NCBI GenBank assembly: GCA_002415135.1
Contig: DIBY01000001.1
Location: forward strand, 155,040-219,039
From: Flavobacteriales bacterium UBA5040
Lineage (GTDB): Bacteria; Bacteroidota; Bacteroidia; Flavobacteriales; Weeksellaceae
DNA length: 64,000 nt
Direction: 5' to 3'
In this document: in pieces, positions 59,819 through 64,000 of the stretch
How the letters are laid out: the number at the start of each line of letters is the position of its first letter
Position numbering within the stretch: the first letter of the stretch is position 1
Notes under the pieces: model-generated
The model's database searches: none
Seen by the model: the letters and a program-made list of their open reading frames with translations, nothing else
What the model was told of the DNA's origin: nothing
Made by a program: the position numbers and the translations under genes

Positions 59819-62800
59819 ATGGGATTTATAGACAATGTTCTTAAAGGCTTTCTTGGTGACAAAAATGTAACCGACCTCAAGGAAACAAAAAAAGTTTTAA
59901 ATAAAATAAAAGCAGTAGAACCAAAAATTGGAGAATTATCCGACGATGGACTAAGGGCTAAGACTGCTGAGTTTAAAGAGAAATTAAAAACTGCAACTGC
60001 GACTATTACGTCACAGATAGAAGAAACCAAAGAACAGATCAAGAATTCTACGAACGTTGATGAGAAAGAAGCACTTTTTACAAAAATTGAAGCTTTGAAA
60101 AAAGACTCTTATCAAATTGAAGAGAAAGTTCTGAACGAAATTCTCCCAGAAGCATTTGCGCTGATCAAAGAAACCGCTCGCAGACTTGCACAAAACGGAG
60201 AAATTCGTGTTACCGCAACTGAGCTAGACCGGGAATTTGCAGCAACCAAAGATTTTATTGAATTAGATGGTGATACTGCCGTTTGGAAAAACCATTGGGA
60301 TGCAGCTGGAACACCAATTAAATGGGACATGGTTCACTACGATGTTCAGTTCATTGGTGGTGTAGTTTTGCACAGCGGTAAAATTGCGGAGATGGCAACT
60401 GGTGAAGGTAAAACTTTAGTGGGAACGTTACCAATTTATTTAAACGCTCTTCCGGGAAGAGGTGTTCACGTAGTAACCGTAAATGATTATCTGGCAAAAC
60501 GTGACTCCCTTTGGATGGGTCCAATTTATCAGTTTCATGGGATGACGATCGATTGTATTGATAATCACCAACCAAACTCTGACGCTAGAAGAAAAGCTTA
60601 CCAATCAAGTATTACTTACGGAACCAACAACGAATTTGGTTTTGATTACCTGAGAGACAATATGGTTACTTCACCTTCTGAATTGGTTCAGGGTGAATTA
60701 AACTTTGCCATTGTCGATGAGGTAGATTCAGTTTTAGTAGATGATGCAAGAACACCGTTGATTATTTCTGGTCCGGTTCCGCAGGGAGACCGTCAGGAAT
60801 TTGATACGCTGAAACCATCCATTGACCGAATCGTCGAAATTCAGAAAAAGACCGTAAGTGCAATCTTCCATGAAGCAAAAAAACTGATCACCAACGGAAA
60901 TACAAAGGAAGGAGGATTCAAACTTCTTCAGGCATACAGAGGTTTGCCTAAAAACAGACAGCTCATTAAATTCCTTTCTGAAAGTGGGCACAAAGCACTT
61001 CTTCAAAAAGTGGAGGGACAATATATGCAGGACAATAACAAAGATATGCCCCTTGCTGACAAGGATTTGTATTTTGTTATTGATGAAAAAAACAATCAGA
61101 TTGAACTAACCGATAAAGGAGTAGAATACATGTCTGCTGGAAATGAAGATAAAGATTTCTTCGTTTTAAACGATATCGGAACAGAGATCGCCGAAATAGA
61201 AAGACAGAACTTATCTAAAGAAGAAGAGTTCGAAGCCAAAGAAAAAATCTTCAGTGATTTCGCTGTTAAATCAGAACGAATTCATACGCTTAGTCAGTTA
61301 TTAAAAGCCTATACGTTATTTGAGAAAGATGACGAATATGTGGTAATTGATGGTGAAGTGAAGATCGTCGATGAGCAAACAGGTCGTATCATGGAAGGAA
61401 GACGTTATTCTGACGGACTTCACCAGGCGATCGAAGCGAAAGAAAATGTAAAAATTGAAGCTGCTACCCAAACCTTTGCAACCGTTACCCTACAGAACTA
61501 TTTCCGTATGTATAACAAGTTGGCAGGGATGACAGGTACGGCAGAAACTGAAGCAGGTGAGCTTTGGGAAATTTATAAATTGGATGTAGTGGTAATTCCT
61601 ACCAACAGACCGATCAGTAGAGATGACAGACAGGATTTAGTTTACAAAACGAATCGTGAAAAATATAACGCAGTTATCGAAGAAGTTGAAAGATTAACCT
61701 CTGCCGGAAGACCAGTTTTAGTGGGTACGACCTCAGTAGAAATTTCTCAATTATTATCGAAAGCATTACAGTTGAGAAAAATTCAGCATAACGTATTGAA
61801 TGCGAAACTTCACGCAAGAGAGGCAGAAATCGTAGCAATGGCCGGTGGTCCAGGAGTGGTAACCATTGCAACCAACATGGCAGGTCGTGGTACGGATATC
61901 AAATTGCAAGGAGAAGTTAAGAAAAACGGAGGTTTAGCAATTGTTGGTACAGAAAGACATGACTCGAGACGTGTCGACAGACAGTTAAGAGGTCGTGCCG
62001 GAAGACAGGGAGATCCAGGAAGCTCACAGTTCTATGTTTCATTGGAAGACAACTTGATGCGCCTTTTCGGTTCGGAAAGAATAGCGAAAATGATGGACAG
62101 AATGGGTCATAAAGAAGGTGAAGTAATTCAACATGGAATGATCTCTAAGTCTATCGAAAGAGCCCAGAAAAAAGTAGAAGAGAATAACTTCGGGATCAGA
62201 AAAAAATTGTTGGAATATGACGACGTGATGAACAAACAGCGTGACGTTATCTACAAAAGAAGAAAGAACGCCTTGTTCGGTGATCACTTGAAATATGATA
62301 TTTCAAACATGATCTTTGACGTATCAGAATCATTGGTTACGAGAGGGAAATTAGAAGGAGACTTTAAAGATTTCGAACATGAGATCATTAAATATTTCAC
62401 CATGGAAGCTCCGTTTACTGAAAGTGAGTTCAAAACTAAACAGGTTCCAGAATTAACGGATATTCTTTTCAAAGCAGCAACTGAAGATTACAAAATGAAG
62501 TTGAATCTCTTGAAAGAAAAATCATTTCCAATTATCGAGAATGTGTTCCAAAACCAAGGTTCGATGTTTAAAATGATTCAGGTTCCTTTCACCGATGGAA
62601 TTAAGACAATGACCATCGTTACTGACTTGAAAGAAGCTCATGATACGCAGTGTGATTCATTGATCAATGATTTCGAGAAAAATATTTCTCTGGCAATTAT
62701 CGACGAAAACTGGAAATTACACTTACGAGAAATGGATGATCTAAGACGTTCTTCTCAAGGTGCAGTTTACGAGCAGAAAGACCCATTGGTTATTTACAAG

Positions 62801-62890
62801 CAAGAATCTTTTTATCTTTTCACCGAAATGGTAGAAAAAGTGAACAAAGAAATTATTTCATTCTTGTACAAAGGAGAGATCCCAGCGTAA
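59819..62890 (+). CDS. secA: Protein translocase subunit SecA
   Basis: ATPase motor of Sec protein export. Start at MGFIDNVLKGFLG (59819), about 1023 residues; the longer frame adds an unrelated extension. Walker A AEMATGEGKTLVGTLPIYL near residue 191, VDEVDSVLVDDARTPLIISG for DEAD-like Walker B, and the helicase domain with GTERHDSRRVDRQLRGRAG. The protein ends KEIISFLYKGEIPA without the C-terminal SEC-C zinc motif found in many SecA proteins. Confidence 0.96.
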   Translation: MGFIDNVLKGFLGDKNVTDLKETKKVLNKIKAVEPKIGELSDDGLRAKTAEFKEKLKTATATITSQIEETKEQIKNSTNVDEKEALFTKIEALKKDSYQIEEKVLNEILPEAFALIKETARRLAQNGEIRVTATELDREFAATKDFIELDGDTAVWKNHWDAAGTPIKWDMVHYDVQFIGGVVLHSGKIAEMATGEGKTLVGTLPIYLNALPGRGVHVVTVNDYLAKRDSLWMGPIYQFHGMTIDCIDNHQPNSDARRKAYQSSITYGTNNEFGFDYLRDNMVTSPSELVQGELNFAIVDEVDSVLVDDARTPLIISGPVPQGDRQEFDTLKPSIDRIVEIQKKTVSAIFHEAKKLITNGNTKEGGFKLLQAYRGLPKNRQLIKFLSESGHKALLQKVEGQYMQDNNKDMPLADKDLYFVIDEKNNQIELTDKGVEYMSAGNEDKDFFVLNDIGTEIAEIERQNLSKEEEFEAKEKIFSDFAVKSERIHTLSQLLKAYTLFEKDDEYVVIDGEVKIVDEQTGRIMEGRRYSDGLHQAIEAKENVKIEAATQTFATVTLQNYFRMYNKLAGMTGTAETEAGELWEIYKLDVVVIPTNRPISRDDRQDLVYKTNREKYNAVIEEVERLTSAGRPVLVGTTSVEISQLLSKALQLRKIQHNVLNAKLHAREAEIVAMAGGPGVVTIATNMAGRGTDIKLQGEVKKNGGLAIVGTERHDSRRVDRQLRGRAGRQGDPGSSQFYVSLEDNLMRLFGSERIAKMMDRMGHKEGEVIQHGMISKSIERAQKKVEENNFGIRKKLLEYDDVMNKQRDVIYKRRKNALFGDHLKYDISNMIFDVSESLVTRGKLEGDFKDFEHEIIKYFTMEAPFTESEFKTKQVPELTDILFKAATEDYKMKLNLLKEKSFPIIENVFQNQGSMFKMIQVPFTDGIKTMTIVTDLKEAHDTQCDSLINDFEKNISLAIIDENWKLHLREMDDLRRSSQGAVYEQKDPLVIYKQESFYLFTEMVEKVNKEIISFLYKGEIPA

Positions 62891-62910
62891 GAATTCACCA
62901 ATTATATTTT

Positions 62911-62943
62911 AAACTTCTTCAATTCGATTGAAGAAGTTTTTTT
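62911..62943 (+). terminator. Intrinsic terminator after secA
   Basis: AAACTTCTTCAAT, loop TCG, ATTGAAGAAGTTT, then further T residues. Confidence 0.85.
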
Positions 62944-62993
62944 ATTTTATTCCTTATATTTTTTGTAATTTTAGTGACTAAATAATTTCATTA

Positions 62994-63962
62994 ATGGCAT
63001 TAATAGACCTATCCAAGCAAGTAGCACTCGGCGTTGATATTGGTGGAACCAATACCAAATACGGACTCGTAAATCACCGTGGCGAAATTTTAGAAAAAGG
63101 AAAACTCAAAACTGATGATTATCCTCTTGTAGATGATTTTATAAATGCATTGTACGATGAAGTCTCTCCTTTGATCATGAAGCATTGCGGCCAAAGACAA
63201 TTCGATGGAATTGGAGTCGGTGCACCCAATGCTAATTACTATACAGGAACTATTGAACAAGCTCCAAACCTTCACTGGAAAGGAATTATACCGTTTGCAA
63301 AGCTAATGACGGAGAAGTTTGAAGTTCCTTGTAAAATGACCAATGACGCCAATGCTGCAGCTTTAGGAGAAATGATGTTTGGCGCCGCCAGAGGAATGAA
63401 AGATTTTATCATGATCACTTTAGGAACCGGCGTTGGTAGTGGAATCATCGCTAACGGCCAATTAATTTACGGACATGATGGCTTTGCTGGAGAGTTGGGC
63501 CATACCATCGTAAAACCTGGTGGTAGAAAACATTGGAGCACAGGCTCAGAAGGTTCTTTAGAAGCTTACGCCTCAGCCACTGGAATCACGATCACGGCAA
63601 AAAAGATGCGTGCAGAATTTCCGCATTCAATGTTGAACGATTATCCAGAACCGGAGATCGATTCGAAGGTGGTTTATGAATGTGCTATGAAAGGAGATCC
63701 CACGGCAATAGAAGTTTTCAGATATACAGGTCAGAAGTTAGGAGAAGCTTTGGCCAATTTCGTGATGTTCTCTTCACCTGAAGCAATCTTGCTTTTCGGC
63801 GGCGTCATCAAAGCTGGCGATCTTATCATGAAACCAACTAAACTTCACATGGAAAGAAATCTTTTACCCATCTTTCGAGATAAGGTAAAACTGGTCTTCA
63901 GCGAACTCGATGAAGCTGATGCTGCAATTCTCGGAGCCAGCGCTCTGGTTTGGGAAAAGTGA
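62994..63962 (+). CDS. ROK family sugar kinase
   Basis: A protein of 322 residues, likely a glucokinase or related sugar kinase. ATP-binding loop LGVDIGGTNTKYG near residues 12-24, and TNDANAAALGEMMFGAARG with ITLGTGVGSGII. The usual zinc motif CxCGxxGCxE is replaced by GGRKHWSTGSEGSLEAYAS: none of the cysteines is present. The catalytic aspartate in TNDANAAALG is kept. Sugar specificity cannot be stated. Confidence 0.88.
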   Translation: MALIDLSKQVALGVDIGGTNTKYGLVNHRGEILEKGKLKTDDYPLVDDFINALYDEVSPLIMKHCGQRQFDGIGVGAPNANYYTGTIEQAPNLHWKGIIPFAKLMTEKFEVPCKMTNDANAAALGEMMFGAARGMKDFIMITLGTGVGSGIIANGQLIYGHDGFAGELGHTIVKPGGRKHWSTGSEGSLEAYASATGITITAKKMRAEFPHSMLNDYPEPEIDSKVVYECAMKGDPTAIEVFRYTGQKLGEALANFVMFSSPEAILLFGGVIKAGDLIMKPTKLHMERNLLPIFRDKVKLVFSELDEADAAILGASALVWEK

Positions 63963-64000
63963 CTGGCTTGGTATTCCTAAAAATATAGAACTAAGAAATA

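Overview
The window looks like chromosome of a low-GC Bacteroidota, class Flavobacteriia, most likely a Weeksellaceae member of the Chryseobacterium/Kaistella type. Evidence: -7 boxes of the TAnnTTTG form (some with a TTG or TTTG -33 element 19-21 bases upstream), GLPGLI, DUF4835/PorD, DUF5687, DUF3127 and DUF2795 proteins, Flavobacterium-type RpoZ and AccD, and a TonB-dependent receptor. Almost everything is core metabolism and housekeeping. I see no prophage, insertion sequence, CRISPR array or rRNA operon.

Layout. 1-7550: a degenerate intergenic repeat, a DnaQ-type exonuclease, a lysine-rich mini-ORF plus terminator directly before lysA (candidate attenuator), a tandemly duplicated pair of exported TonB-C-like proteins, miaB, and a decayed PDDEXK nuclease gene. 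7583-11483: sigma-54 activator, LptE and a repeat-rich acidic protein in one tight operon. 11516-13958 (minus): DUF4126, then tatD-tcdA-rnpA. 14053-20222: TetR regulator, bamD, rpoZ, coaBC, porD, recN. 20274-24861: DUF5687 ABC exporter, then an ECF sigma factor, its probable anti-sigma and a beta-barrel protein; both units carry a TGTAAC-type upstream motif. 24956-29350: class II and class I fumarases flanking a WYL-type regulator. 29443-34867: small membrane protein, prfA, a small lipoprotein, methylmalonyl-CoA mutase, a lipoprotein pseudogene, and an HExxH protein.

35169-39226 (minus) is the sufA-sufB-sufC-sufD iron-sulfur assembly operon. 39375-41004 has a GLPGLI protein and an L,D-transpeptidase-like protein. 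41149-45109 is the most distinctive locus: a Cys-rich exported protein, a TonB-dependent receptor with three N-terminal CxxC/CC metal-binding modules, and a lipoprotein with two His/Cys motifs, together a candidate copper (or similar metal) uptake or sensing cassette. 45170-51452 (minus): DUF6973, accD, fbaA, nadK, a CBS protein, a DMT transporter, aat and DUF3127, with a candidate plus-strand small RNA at 49428-49497. 51612-51914: three tRNAs (Leu-TAG, Gly-GCC, Leu-TAA). 52089-58148: small protein, AsmA-like protein, WG-repeat lipoprotein, DUF2797 and a small lipoprotein. 58357-63962: sugar-nucleotide epimerase, DUF2795, secA and a ROK kinase.

The best leads for new biology are the lysine-rich leader before lysA, the metal-binding TonB receptor cassette, the orphan promoter-terminator unit at 49390-49497, and a dispersed stem-loop whose loop is conserved while its stem changes in a compensated way.
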